From: Acetofilamentum sp.
GTDB taxonomy: Bacteria; Bacteroidota; Bacteroidia; Bacteroidales; DTU049
DNA: 13,197 nt
Direction of reading: 5' to 3'
Assembly (NCBI GenBank): GCA_020720525.1
Contig: DYON01000046.1
Span: 1 to 13,197, forward strand
Positions 1 to 6,763 of the stretch are shown here, piece after piece (the stretch's first letter is position 1; each line of letters starts with the position of its first letter). The translations under genes were made by a program, and so were the position numbers. A model generated the notes under the pieces. The model was not told where the DNA came from, did not search any database, and saw only the letters and a program-made list of their open reading frames with translations.

Positions 1-55
1 AGTGTTTTTTGTTGAATGACCATTCCGTTACAAGCAAGCTTGACCGGAGGTCATT
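1..55. repeat. 55-bp direct repeat, copy 1 (left edge of window)
   Basis: These 55 bases are identical to 192-246. The copy begins at the first base of the window, so the repeat may extend further left. It contains the 3' arm of a hairpin (AGTGTTTTTT), then GTTGAATGACC, a 27-nt spacer holding the 8-bp palindrome CAAGCTTG, and GGTCATT. After position 55 the two copies diverge: here the sequence runs into ATGTTGCG, whereas copy 2 continues CAACAAAAAA and completes a 17-bp palindrome arm. Copy 1 is therefore a broken or partial version of the palindromic unit seen complete at 196-256. Confidence 0.9.
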
Positions 56-158
56 ATGTTGCGCATAAGACTATTCACACAATTCTGCAAGTAAAATTAT
101 GTGTGGAATGGGATTACCCCTTCGCTTCGCTCGGTGTTTTCCCGTTTTGGGGGAGGTT
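56..158. other. Non-coding spacer between repeat copies
   Basis: No credible gene is visible here. The only open frame crossing it runs through both repeat copies and resembles no known protein. There is an imperfect inverted repeat around 72-111 (ATTCACACA against TGTGTGGAAT) and a short CCC-GTTTT-GGG dyad near 141-151. It could be a remnant of an inserted sequence or the diverged left part of the same repeat family; the sequence alone does not decide. Confidence 0.4.
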
Positions 159-191
159 CAATCGTTCAATGAAAACACTTCAGCAGGCAGA

Positions 192-246
192 AGTGTTTTT
201 TGTTGAATGACCATTCCGTTACAAGCAAGCTTGACCGGAGGTCATT
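192..246. repeat. 55-bp direct repeat, copy 2 (inside nested palindrome)
   Basis: This copy matches 1-55 at all 55 positions, 191 bp downstream. It covers part of the 3' arm of hairpin 1 and most of hairpin 2 of the nested palindrome. Perfect identity between two non-coding copies suggests recent duplication, or a dispersed repeat family that is kept uniform. Confidence 0.9.
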
Positions 247-250
247 CAAC

Positions 251-278
251 AAAAAAGCCACGAATGCTCGTGGCTTTT
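251..278 (-). terminator. Intrinsic terminator of tRNA-Ser transcript
   Basis: Read on the minus strand, this is a 7-bp stem GCCACGA-GCAT-TCGTGGC followed by six T residues, starting 18 nt past the 3' end of tRNA-Ser. It is a canonical Rho-independent terminator. Because A-runs also flank the stem on the other side (four T on the plus strand), it could stop transcription from both directions. It is also the third hairpin of the nested palindrome. Confidence 0.85.
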
Positions 279-291
279 CATTGAACGATTG

Positions 292-378
292 CGGAGAGAG
301 AGGGATTCGAACCCTCGGTACCCTTACGAGTACGTCAGTTTAGCAAACTGGTGGTTTCAGCCACTCACCCACCTCTCC
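292..378 (-). tRNA. tRNA-Ser, anticodon GCU
   Basis: The minus-strand sequence folds as a class II tRNA of 87 nt. The acceptor stem GGAGAGG pairs with TCTCTCC (one G-U at the seventh pair) and the discriminator base is G at 292. The anticodon loop TTGCTAA gives anticodon GCU, which reads serine codons AGC and AGU. A long variable arm with a 6-bp stem (GTACTC-GTAA-GGGTAC) is diagnostic of tRNA-Ser/Leu, and the T arm is GAGGG-TTCGAAT-CCCTC. The 3' CCA is not encoded (the template continues CAAT), so it must be added after transcription. A -7 promoter box lies 22 nt upstream and a terminator follows. Pair 27-43 of the anticodon stem looks mismatched (C-A), which does not change the identity. Confidence 0.96.
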
Positions 379-399
379 GGGGATTTGCTGAAAGGATTG

Positions 400-407
400 C
401 AAAGGTA
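400..407 (-). promoter_or_regulatory. Probable -7 box of tRNA-Ser promoter
   Basis: The minus strand reads TACCTTTG, a perfect match to the Bacteroidota -7 consensus TAnnTTTG, in the gap between the capD-like stop codon and the tRNA. The predicted start site lies about 15 nt before the mature tRNA end. No good TTTG -33 element is visible at about 20 nt upstream, where the sequence is AT-only and overlaps the 3' end of the upstream gene. The identical octamer occurs at the gcvT and PKD-gene promoters, which supports the call. Confidence 0.55.
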
Positions 408-430
408 TAAAAAAAGTTTTTATTCGATAA

Positions 431-2302
431 TTATTTTTTATCCAATTTTTCAAAAATTGAATTTTTGCTTACAAATTCGGGTACGATATCCTTCATTTTC
501 TGTACAATACGCATTTCGTCGATTCCTGGCTTTAGGGCAAGTAACTCGTCGATATTGCTTTTCACTTCATCTTTTTCGCGTTTTCCAACACGTGCAATCA
601 TAATTCGGTCGTGGTAAGTAGGCATTGTGTTTTCTTTGTCGGCCAGCAATTCTTCGTAGAGTTTTTCGCCCGGACGAAGACCAGTGAATTGAATCTGAAT
701 GTCTTTTCCAAGCGTAAGTCCGCTCAATTTGATCATTTTGTGTGCGAGGTCGAGAATTTTGACCGACTTGCCCATGTCGAAAATAAATATTTCGCCTCCT
801 TCGCCCATGGTACCAGCTTCGAGCACTAGGCTGCATGCTTCGGGAATGGTCATGAAAAAACGGGTAACATCGGCGTCGGTTACCGTTACAGGACCACCGT
901 TTTCGATTTGCTTTCGAAACATGGGAATCACCGAGCCATTTGAGCCCAACACATTCCCAAAACGAGTTGTGATAAATTGTGTTGTTGCAACTTTATCGTG
1001 TGCTTGCACATACATTTCGGCAATTCTTTTCGAAGCACCCATCACATTGGTCGGATTCACAGCTTTATCGGTAGAAATGAAAACGAATTTGCTGGTTTTG
1101 AATTCCATTGCCAAATCGGCCATAATTTTTGTGCCACCAGCATTGTTTCGAACTGCTTCGCCCGGATTGATCTCCATCAGCGGAACATGCTTATAAGCTG
1201 CGGCATGAAAAATAAGGGCGGGTTTCCATTCTTCAAAAATGGTTCGCATTAATTGTTTGTCGCAGATATCGGCAATAATTGTTTTAAAAGGTGAAAAGCG
1301 ATTTTTTTCTAGTTCGTTTTGAAGGTGAAACATGGGCGTTTCGGCCTGATCGACACAAATGAGCATTTCGGGATTGAAGCGAGCCACCTGTCGTACCAAT
1401 TCGCTTCCGATTGAACCAGCTGCACCAGTTATCAGAACAACTTTTCCGGCAATGTCGCGTGCAACTTTATTGTTCGAGATATGGATTACTTCGCGTTCGA
1501 GAAGCTCTTCGATGTTGATTTTTTTAATTTGTTTGAAAGAAAGCTCACCGTTGATCCAGCGCGAAACTGGCGGCACAACAAGCACTTTTGTTCCAAAACG
1601 AAGGCATGTTTCGGTTATTTCGGCTTTTCGACTGGCAGGTAAATTCTGAATGGAAATAACCACATGAGCAACAGTGTTGTTTTCGAGCATATCGTCGAGT
1701 CGTGCACTGTTGTAGATAGGAATTCCCTCAATTTTTTTTCCATTTTTTTTTACATCATCGTCAATAAATGCCAAAACGCGGTATTTCGATCCTGCATCTC
1801 GATCGATCGATCTTTTGGTGATGAGCCCGCTTTCTCCAGCGCCAAAAATGATTACCCAAGCTTTTTCGCGCGAGGGAGTTCTTATTTCGAGAAAAGCCAC
1901 TTTTAGTAAAATACGGTAACCAAGAATTAGCACCGAAGTGGTCATGAGTTCTATAATAATAATAGAGTAGGGTACAATATTGTTGCCTCCAAATCCATAA
2001 TACGAAATCAGATTGGCAACTACAAACAAGATACTTCCGAGTGCAATGGTGAGAGCAAATTTCAATGCATCGGATGTGCTTGTATAACGAATTATATTTC
2101 GGAAGGTGCCAAAGGCAAGGAACAGAACCAACCTAGTAGCCCCAACAACATAAATTCCAATAATCATGTATTGAATTTCATGTTTGGGTACATCGAAATT
2201 GAAACGCAGCTGATAGCTAACAAAAACGGAAAACAAAACCACCAATAAATCGAACAATAAGATGGCCCAGCGTGGAAAAAACTTTTCGAAACGACTATTC
2301 AT
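431..2302 (-). CDS. Membrane-bound nucleotide-sugar 4,6-dehydratase (CapD/WbpM/PglF family)
   Basis: The 623-aa product matches the long, membrane-anchored form of the FlaA1/CapD family. Four hydrophobic segments (about 12-32, 44-66, 81-101, 110-137) are followed by a first nucleotide-binding region with FGAGESG (153-159). The catalytic extended SDR domain carries TGAAGSIGSE (292-301), YKHVP (370-374) and STDKAVNPTNVMGASKR (410-426). In the last motif Met421 replaces the usual SDR tyrosine and Lys425 is kept, the Ser/Thr-Met-Lys arrangement of WbpM/PglF enzymes. Such enzymes convert UDP-GlcNAc or a related sugar to a 4-keto-6-deoxy product on the cytoplasmic face of the membrane, for O-antigen, capsule or glycan synthesis. 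The exact substrate cannot be read from sequence. The gene stands alone, divergent from gcvT, with no glycan genes adjacent in the window. No strong terminator separates it from tRNA-Ser, so readthrough is possible. Confidence 0.93.
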   Translation of the reverse strand: MNSRFEKFFPRWAILLFDLLVVLFSVFVSYQLRFNFDVPKHEIQYMIIGIYVVGATRLVLFLAFGTFRNIIRYTSTSDALKFALTIALGSILFVVANLISYYGFGGNNIVPYSIIIIELMTTSVLILGYRILLKVAFLEIRTPSREKAWVIIFGAGESGLITKRSIDRDAGSKYRVLAFIDDDVKKNGKKIEGIPIYNSARLDDMLENNTVAHVVISIQNLPASRKAEITETCLRFGTKVLVVPPVSRWINGELSFKQIKKINIEELLEREVIHISNNKVARDIAGKVVLITGAAGSIGSELVRQVARFNPEMLICVDQAETPMFHLQNELEKNRFSPFKTIIADICDKQLMRTIFEEWKPALIFHAAAYKHVPLMEINPGEAVRNNAGGTKIMADLAMEFKTSKFVFISTDKAVNPTNVMGASKRIAEMYVQAHDKVATTQFITTRFGNVLGSNGSVIPMFRKQIENGGPVTVTDADVTRFFMTIPEACSLVLEAGTMGEGGEIFIFDMGKSVKILDLAHKMIKLSGLTLGKDIQIQFTGLRPGEKLYEELLADKENTMPTYHDRIMIARVGKREKDEVKSNIDELLALKPGIDEMRIVQKMKDIVPEFVSKNSIFEKLDKK

Positions 2303-2320
2303 TTATTGAATTTGATTTTA

Positions 2321-2353
2321 CAAATTTACAAACAATTTGTTCGACAGAACAAA
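2321..2353 (-). promoter_or_regulatory. Promoter of the capD-like gene
   Basis: On the minus strand, TTTG (2353-2350) and TAAATTTG (2328-2321) are separated by 21 nt, fitting the Bacteroidota -33/-7 pattern. The predicted leader is only about 10-15 nt before the ATG at 2302. Its -33 region overlaps that of the divergent gcvT promoter. Confidence 0.6.
2336..2353. promoter_or_regulatory. Dyad TTTGTTC-GACA-GAACAAA at the divergent promoters
   Basis: A perfect 7-bp inverted repeat with a 4-nt spacer sits at the centre of the capD-like/gcvT intergenic region. Its left arm contains the TTTG -33 element of gcvT and its right arm the TTTG -33 element of the capD-like gene. It may be an operator for a dimeric regulator, or simply the result of two back-to-back promoters sharing their -33 zone. 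The dyad is seen directly; regulator binding is inference. Confidence 0.5.
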
Positions 2354-2369
2354 ATAACTGATACCTTTG
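2336..2369 (+). promoter_or_regulatory. Promoter of gcvT
   Basis: TTTG (2336-2339) and TACCTTTG (2362-2369) are separated by 22 nt, slightly long but close to the Bacteroidota -33/-7 spacing. Transcription would start near 2376, about 25 nt before the gcvT ATG at 2402. That leader is too short for a glycine riboswitch, and none is seen. The box lies inside the longer open frame that starts at 2306, which is evidence that the upstream ATG is not used. Confidence 0.7.
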
Positions 2370-2401
2370 CGGTACTACTTTTTGAAAAATTCAACTTTAA
2401 T

Positions 2402-3505
2402 ATGAAAACAACTGCTTTTACAAAATTTCATGAGGAAATGGGTGGGAAAATGGTCGAATTTGCTGGCTACCTAATGCCGTTGCAATACGAAGGTGTAAGT
2501 GTTGAACACGAAACTGTTCGTAAAGGTGTAGGTGTATTCGATGTTTCTCACATGGGCGAAATCTGGGTGAAAGGTCCCAAAGCCCTCGGATTTATTCAAT
2601 ATGTTACCAGCAACGATGCTTCGGTGTTGTTTGATGGCAAAGTACAGTATTCTTGCTTCCCGAACGGAAAAGGCGGAATTGTTGATGATTTACTTGTTTA
2701 CAAAGTAAACGACGAAACCTACCTTTTGGTTGTGAATGCTTCGAATATCGAAAAAGATTGGAATTGGCTTGTTTCGCATGCCCCCAAATTTGGTCTCGAA
2801 GTAGGTAAAGACCTTTACAATGCTTCCGACGAAATTGCACAACTTGCTGTTCAGGGTCCTCTTGCACTCCAAGCTATGCAGAAACTTACCGATACCACGG
2901 TGACCGATATGGAATACTACACTTTCAAAAAACTCGATTTTGCAGGCGTGAAAGACGTTATTTTTGCCACAACTGGCTACACTGGCAGTGGTGGATGCGA
3001 AATTTATATGTCCAATGCAGATGCTCCCAAAATTTGGAAAGCTGTTTTCGAAGCAGGTGCCGAATTTGGAATTAAGCCAATTGGGCTTGCTGCTCGCGAC
3101 ACCTTGCGTCTCGAAATGGGATTCTGCCTTTATGGAAACGATATTTGCGATACCACTGCTCCTATCGAAGCAGGTTTAGGCTGGATTACCAAATTTACCG
3201 ACAGCAAAGACTTCATCGACAAAGAATACAATCTCAGTCTGAAAAATGGCGAAGCCAAACGTCGCTTGGTTGGTTTTGAAATGATTGATCGTGGAATTCC
3301 ACGTCACGATTACGAAATCTGCGATGCTGCTGGAACAACAATTGGTCATGTTACTTCGGGTACCATGGGACCAAGCATTGCCAAAGCTGTTGGAATGGGC
3401 TACGTTCCTGTAAGTTTGATGAAATCGGGAAGCGAAATCTACATTAAAGTTCGCGACAAACTGCTCAAAGCGGTTGTGGTTAAAATGCCTTTTTACAAAG
3501 GATAG
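2402..3505 (+). CDS. gcvT: Aminomethyltransferase, glycine cleavage system T protein
   Basis: The 367-aa protein is of normal GcvT length. GcvT moves the aminomethyl carbon from lipoylated H protein to tetrahydrofolate, giving 5,10-methylene-THF and ammonia in the cytoplasm. Visible family motifs are FDVSHMGE (46-53), GGIVDDLLVY (91-100, which includes the conserved catalytic Asp), TGYTGSGGCEIY (181-192), the signature GLAARDTLRLEMGFCLYGND (218-237), RRLVGFEM (277-284) and the C-terminal TSGTMGPSIAKAVGMGY (308-324). The start at 2402 (MKTTAFTKFHEEMGGK) is preferred over an in-frame ATG at 2306, because the extra 32 residues match nothing in the family and the likely promoter lies inside them. 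Genes for the H and P proteins are not in the window, as is common where gcv genes are scattered. A strong terminator follows 15 nt after the stop. Confidence 0.97.
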   Translation: MKTTAFTKFHEEMGGKMVEFAGYLMPLQYEGVSVEHETVRKGVGVFDVSHMGEIWVKGPKALGFIQYVTSNDASVLFDGKVQYSCFPNGKGGIVDDLLVYKVNDETYLLVVNASNIEKDWNWLVSHAPKFGLEVGKDLYNASDEIAQLAVQGPLALQAMQKLTDTTVTDMEYYTFKKLDFAGVKDVIFATTGYTGSGGCEIYMSNADAPKIWKAVFEAGAEFGIKPIGLAARDTLRLEMGFCLYGNDICDTTAPIEAGLGWITKFTDSKDFIDKEYNLSLKNGEAKRRLVGFEMIDRGIPRHDYEICDAAGTTIGHVTSGTMGPSIAKAVGMGYVPVSLMKSGSEIYIKVRDKLLKAVVVKMPFYKG

Positions 3506-3520
3506 CATTTTGCAACCTCG

Positions 3521-3562
3521 AAAACAAAAAAACTTACTCTTTCAAGTAAGTTTTTTTGTTTT
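3521..3562. terminator. Bidirectional terminator between gcvT and the porP-like gene
   Basis: Perfect 17-bp inverted arms (3521-3537 and 3546-3562) surround an 8-nt loop. The core CTTAC/GTAAG is flanked by A7 on the left and T7 on the right, so each strand shows a hairpin followed by a U-tract. It lies between the converging ends of gcvT (stop at 3505) and the PorP-like gene (stop at 3591) and can serve both. Confidence 0.9.
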
Positions 3563-3590
3563 GGGGTATTTTCTACTTCAGGAACTATCT

Positions 3591-4508
3591 TTAATTGAAA
3601 TACCGCGGACTCTTCAAATATGGAGCTTTAGGTGGTTTTGGTTTAATCGAATAACGCAAAACCAGTTCGTGCGAAGCAGGGCTGATGTTGTTTAGCGTGC
3701 CATTAATAATGTCGTAGGCATACATTATTTGGAAATTCTTCAAAAAAACAATTCCAAGCATGAGAGCTGCACTTTCTTTGATTCGATAATTGAATCCAAA
3801 GCGCAAAGTTTGTTCAAATTCGGCAACAGCTCCCAAATTGTATTCCCATATTTGAAAATTCGATTTCACCAAGGCATTTGGTTGAATCGACAAATGCTCG
3901 TTCAAATTGAACAATAGTGAAGAAAATAAATCATAATGCCGGGTTGGAATAAAAATATCTGTTTGAGATAAATTGGTGGCAGCAACATGGCGTGTTGAAA
4001 GTCCAATGGTGAAATGCGGCGCAGTATAAGAAAGACCCGCATTGAAATTGAAGTTGTAATGAGTTTCTTGACTGTAAATTCCGTTGGGATCGAACGCTTC
4101 TTCATAGATAAGCTGCGTTCCATCTAGGTTCTTTGCAAGTAAATTGGCTCCAATACCTATTCCCAAACTACGTTGTTCGCCAACAATGAAATAGTGAGCG
4201 TAATTAGCCGTAATGTCGAAATTGTTTTCGTAGCCAAGTTGATCGTGCATCACATCTAAGCCAAGACCTGTGCTTTTTTTAATTGGAATTTCGAGCGTTA
4301 GAAATTGGGTTTGAGGAGCCAAATCGAAATTGAACCATTGCTGACGAGCCAAAAGTGTGGCTTCGTATGCTCGATCCGACGATGTAAGAGCAGGATTGAA
4401 GATGCTTTCGGCATAGCCATACATAGTTACTTGCATGTCTTTCTGAGCCCAAGCGCACTGAATACTTATCAATGCAAGTGTCGAAAAAATGATTATTGTT
4501 TTTTTCAT
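3591..4508 (-). CDS. PorP/SprF family type IX secretion outer-membrane protein
   Basis: The 305-aa protein has a signal peptide (about 1-22, ending CAWAQ) and the PorP/SprF pattern: an early FNPALTSSDRAYEATLLARQ (37-46 at its end) followed by QQWFNFDLAPQTQFL (46-60), then P-x-x-x-x-GLGLDV (65-76). After this come alternating beta strands with aromatic and glycine residues (GIGIGANLLA, NFNAGLSYTAPHFTIGLS), ending HELVLRYSIKP and a terminal SPRYFN. Such proteins form outer-membrane beta-barrels. In known systems SprF is needed for export or attachment of the adhesin SprB, and PorP works with PorE. It is the last gene of the operon, 8 nt after the OmpA-family stop with a weak AGCAGG ribosome-binding-like stretch between. 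Genomes with T9SS often carry many paralogs, so this one probably serves the PKD protein encoded upstream rather than being the core PorP; that specificity is inferred from position. Confidence 0.92.
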   Translation of the reverse strand: MKKTIIIFSTLALISIQCAWAQKDMQVTMYGYAESIFNPALTSSDRAYEATLLARQQWFNFDLAPQTQFLTLEIPIKKSTGLGLDVMHDQLGYENNFDITANYAHYFIVGEQRSLGIGIGANLLAKNLDGTQLIYEEAFDPNGIYSQETHYNFNFNAGLSYTAPHFTIGLSTRHVAATNLSQTDIFIPTRHYDLFSSLLFNLNEHLSIQPNALVKSNFQIWEYNLGAVAEFEQTLRFGFNYRIKESAALMLGIVFLKNFQIMYAYDIINGTLNNISPASHELVLRYSIKPKPPKAPYLKSPRYFN

Positions 4509-4516
4509 AGCCTGCT

Positions 4517-4813
4517 TTATTGAAGTTTAATAATTCCAATTTTCTGGTCGTTTTGAAAAGCAGCAATATAACAGTTGCTAATTCCGTTTGCCTCAAGTTG
4601 TTTGAGAGCATCCATTGCTTCGTCCATAAAAACATAAGCACCTAAATACGAGCGTGATTGGCCATCTTCGCTGGAGTTGAAAATGGGTGCACTTGGAAAG
4701 TATTGTTTCACCGATTCCAAATTTTTATCGAACGACTCATCGCCATTGGTTCCAAAATAGATTCTGAAAAACATGCTCACACGCGATTTTTGTATGCCTT
4801 CGTCTATTTCGGC
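4517..4813 (-). other. SPOR-like C-terminal domain of the OmpA-family protein
   Basis: Residues about 651-748 lie after the OmpA domain. They show a beta-alpha-beta pattern reminiscent of SPOR domains: a first strand MFFRIYFGT, later YLGAYVFMDEAMDALKQLEA (strand, turn, helix), then GISNCYIAAFQNDQKI (final strand). SPOR domains bind denuded peptidoglycan strands in other bacteria. The assignment rests on pattern only and may be wrong; profile scoring would settle it. Confidence 0.5.
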
Positions 4814-6763
4814 ATAAATTTTCTCGTAGTAGTCGTTGCCAAAATCGTTGGCATTAATCAGATTGAAGGTGGTGCGCCTATTGAGTTGATGTTCTTCTTC
4901 GGTTTGAGCAAGAGCAACCAATAATCGCGATTCGCCCCATCCTTTCGACATGAGCCTGCCTGCATCGATGCCAGCCGAAATGAGATATTTTACAACAGAT
5001 TCGGCTCTCTTTTGGGAAAGCGATGTATTGTAATCGTCGGTGCCTCTATCGTCGGTGTGTGAGTTGAGCTGAATTCGCATTTGAGGGTTTTCGTTGAGAA
5101 TAGATACAATTTTGTCGAGCTCTCGTTTCGATTCTTCTCGCAAATCCCATTTGTCGAAATCGTAGTAAATGTTGTTGATTGCAATTTCGTCGCGCGTAAT
5201 GCGAAAGAGTTCAAAATCGATATCGTGTCCATTTTCCGACGAAAGCTCTCGGGTTTTTGTTTCACCATTGGTATTCAATGTTTTGTTTTGAGGAATATAT
5301 CCTTCTTTCACAGCTGTCAATTCGTACAATTTGTTGCTTAAAACATTGGTTAGAAAATACTCGCCTGCTTCGTTGGTTTTTGTTGTATCGATTATCTCGT
5401 TGTTTAACTTAACAATGATGATTGCTTCGGCAATGGGTGCGCGACTTATTTTGTCGATAACTTTTCCGCGTGCCGAAAGCATAAATGGAGCAGGACGACA
5501 ATAATAGATGTCGTCGGAACCAATTCCTCCAGCTCGGTTCGACGAAAAATAGCCATATCCGTGAACTGTTGGGAAATATCCGAAATCGTCGCCACTTGAA
5601 TTTATTGGCCATGGTAGGGGAGTTGATTCGCCCACAACTGTGCTTCCGATTATTTTTACACTGTATATATCGAGTCCGCCCATGCCAATTCGGCCGTTCG
5701 ACGCAAAATACAACATGGTATCGTTTGCTACCACAGGAAACATATCGTCGCCGTTTGAATTAACCGAAATACCTAGGTTTTTTGGTTCCGACCACAATCC
5801 CTGCTCGTTTTTTGCGCTCACAAAAATGTCTTTTCCGCCCATTCCAGATGGATTGTCGCTTACAAAAAACATGACATTACCTTTTGAATTGGTAGCAGGA
5901 TGACCAATGCTTACATCTTTGTCAAATAACTTCAATTCATTGGTTTTACCTACATTGTTGTTGGCAAAATCGTAATGGGTTTTCAATATTTTGCACAATT
6001 TGCCCTTGCCATTGTCGTCGTTGCATCGCATAAAATAAATATCGGATGCAGTTGAGTCGATTGTTGCGGTTCCTTCGTTGAATTTTCCATTTACTTGCGA
6101 AGGGAGTTTCGCAATATTTGCCCACTGTTGAAGTGTCGAATCCCATTTAGCAACAAACAAGTCGCTGAATCCTTGACCATCGAAATTGAAAATGCGCGAC
6201 GAATCGCTAACGAATCGTGAGGAGCTGAATATCAGCTTGTTGTTAAAAACAATTGGCGAATAATCCGACCCTCTGGTGTTTAGAGCCGAAACATTAATGA
6301 TTTCATATTCGGGTGTTTTGCGCAATTGGTTGAGAGCATACTTGCACGATTCGGCTTTGTCTTTGAGGGTGGTTTTGTCGTGGCTTTTCTCCATTAGGCT
6401 TTTGAAATGCTCCAAAGCAGAGCTGTATTGACCCGAAGCAAGCAGCATATTGGCCAATTTAAGCTCGGTTGAATTTGTTTGCGCAGCCTGAAGCGATTTC
6501 GAATACCATTGTGCAGCTTTTTCGAAATTCAAAAACTGTGCATTGCAATCGCCAGCTTTTAGCGCAAAAAGAGCTTTGTTTTCGTCGGTAGCAGAGTTGG
6601 AGAAGAGGTTTTCGTACAGGGGAGCTGCTTCAAAAAATTCTTGATTCTCGAACAAAGCATCGGCTTTCTCGATTGTTTTTTTGTTTTGAGCAAATCCAGA
6701 AACAGCACTCAAAATCAATCCAGCCAGAATTGCAGTTTTAAAGACTTTCATGGTTTTTTGCAT
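4517..6763 (-). CDS. PorE-like OmpA-family protein: TPR, beta-propeller, CRD, OmpA domain, SPOR-like end
   Basis: The 748-aa exported protein has a signal peptide (about 1-25, ending SGFAQ), TPR-like helices (about 29-120) and a propeller of WD40-like/PD40 repeats (about 150-412; examples FSSSR, FVSDNPSGMGGKDIF, YFASNGRIGMGGLDIY, YFSSNRAGGIGSDDIY). A carboxypeptidase-regulatory-like beta domain (about 418-510) and an OmpA C-terminal peptidoglycan-binding domain (about 519-628) follow. The last shows YYDFDKWDLR, HTDDRGTDDYN and LSQKRAESVVKYL, with Asp566 or Asp567 and Arg576 as candidate peptidoglycan contacts. This order matches Porphyromonas PorE. Residues 651-748 add a second small domain resembling SPOR. 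The likely role is periplasmic anchoring of the surface complex to the cell wall. The ATG at 6763 overlaps the upstream stop (TAATG), favouring translational coupling; an ATG four codons later (6751) would also give a good signal peptide. Confidence 0.93.
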   Translation of the reverse strand: MQKTMKVFKTAILAGLILSAVSGFAQNKKTIEKADALFENQEFFEAAPLYENLFSNSATDENKALFALKAGDCNAQFLNFEKAAQWYSKSLQAAQTNSTELKLANMLLASGQYSSALEHFKSLMEKSHDKTTLKDKAESCKYALNQLRKTPEYEIINVSALNTRGSDYSPIVFNNKLIFSSSRFVSDSSRIFNFDGQGFSDLFVAKWDSTLQQWANIAKLPSQVNGKFNEGTATIDSTASDIYFMRCNDDNGKGKLCKILKTHYDFANNNVGKTNELKLFDKDVSIGHPATNSKGNVMFFVSDNPSGMGGKDIFVSAKNEQGLWSEPKNLGISVNSNGDDMFPVVANDTMLYFASNGRIGMGGLDIYSVKIIGSTVVGESTPLPWPINSSGDDFGYFPTVHGYGYFSSNRAGGIGSDDIYYCRPAPFMLSARGKVIDKISRAPIAEAIIIVKLNNEIIDTTKTNEAGEYFLTNVLSNKLYELTAVKEGYIPQNKTLNTNGETKTRELSSENGHDIDFELFRITRDEIAINNIYYDFDKWDLREESKRELDKIVSILNENPQMRIQLNSHTDDRGTDDYNTSLSQKRAESVVKYLISAGIDAGRLMSKGWGESRLLVALAQTEEEHQLNRRTTFNLINANDFGNDYYEKIYAEIDEGIQKSRVSMFFRIYFGTNGDESFDKNLESVKQYFPSAPIFNSSEDGQSRSYLGAYVFMDEAMDALKQLEANGISNCYIAAFQNDQKIGIIKLQ

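Larger units (their letters stand above)
159..291. repeat. Nested palindrome: outer stem enclosing three hairpins
   Basis: The outer arms CAATCGTTCAATGAAAA (159-175) and TTTTCATTGAACGATTG (275-291) are perfect 17-bp inverted repeats. Between them lie three consecutive perfect hairpins: 172-181 with 190-199 (AAAACACTTC/GAAGTGTTTT, 8-nt loop), 196-212 with 240-256 (17-bp arms, 27-nt loop), and 257-263 with 268-274 (GCCACGA/TCGTGGC, 4-nt loop). Neighbouring stems share A/T runs, so nearly every base outside the loops can pair. The right end abuts the discriminator base of tRNA-Ser at 292. This resembles a REP/BIME-like or MITE-like unit, or a stack of terminators. The structure is directly visible; the function is unknown. 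Confidence 0.85.

Noticed and set aside
16..210. Plus-strand open frame of 64 codons
   Set aside because: It begins inside repeat copy 1 and ends inside copy 2, crossing the terminator-like hairpin. It has no recognisable domain, so it is chance reading of repeat DNA.
1..291. Attachment sites of an integrated element beside tRNA-Ser
   Set aside because: The 55-bp direct repeats do not include any tRNA sequence, are only 191 bp apart, and no integrase is present, so an attL/attR pair is not supported.
289..603. Plus-strand open frame of 104 codons
   Set aside because: It is the antisense of tRNA-Ser followed by the 3' end of the capD-like gene; the DSNPRYPY stretch is the usual false translation of a tRNA T arm.
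699..1196. Plus-strand open frame of 165 codons opposite the capD-like gene
   Set aside because: It is antisense to strongly conserved dehydratase coding sequence, with no independent start signals or recognisable protein; similar shadows occur opposite the PKD gene.
2306..2401. In-frame N-terminal extension of gcvT
   Set aside because: It would add 32 residues absent from the GcvT family, and its DNA contains the likely gcvT promoter, so the start at 2402 is preferred.
2370..2401. Glycine riboswitch upstream of gcvT
   Set aside because: The predicted leader is only about 25 nt, and the whole intergenic space is under 100 bp and filled with promoter elements.
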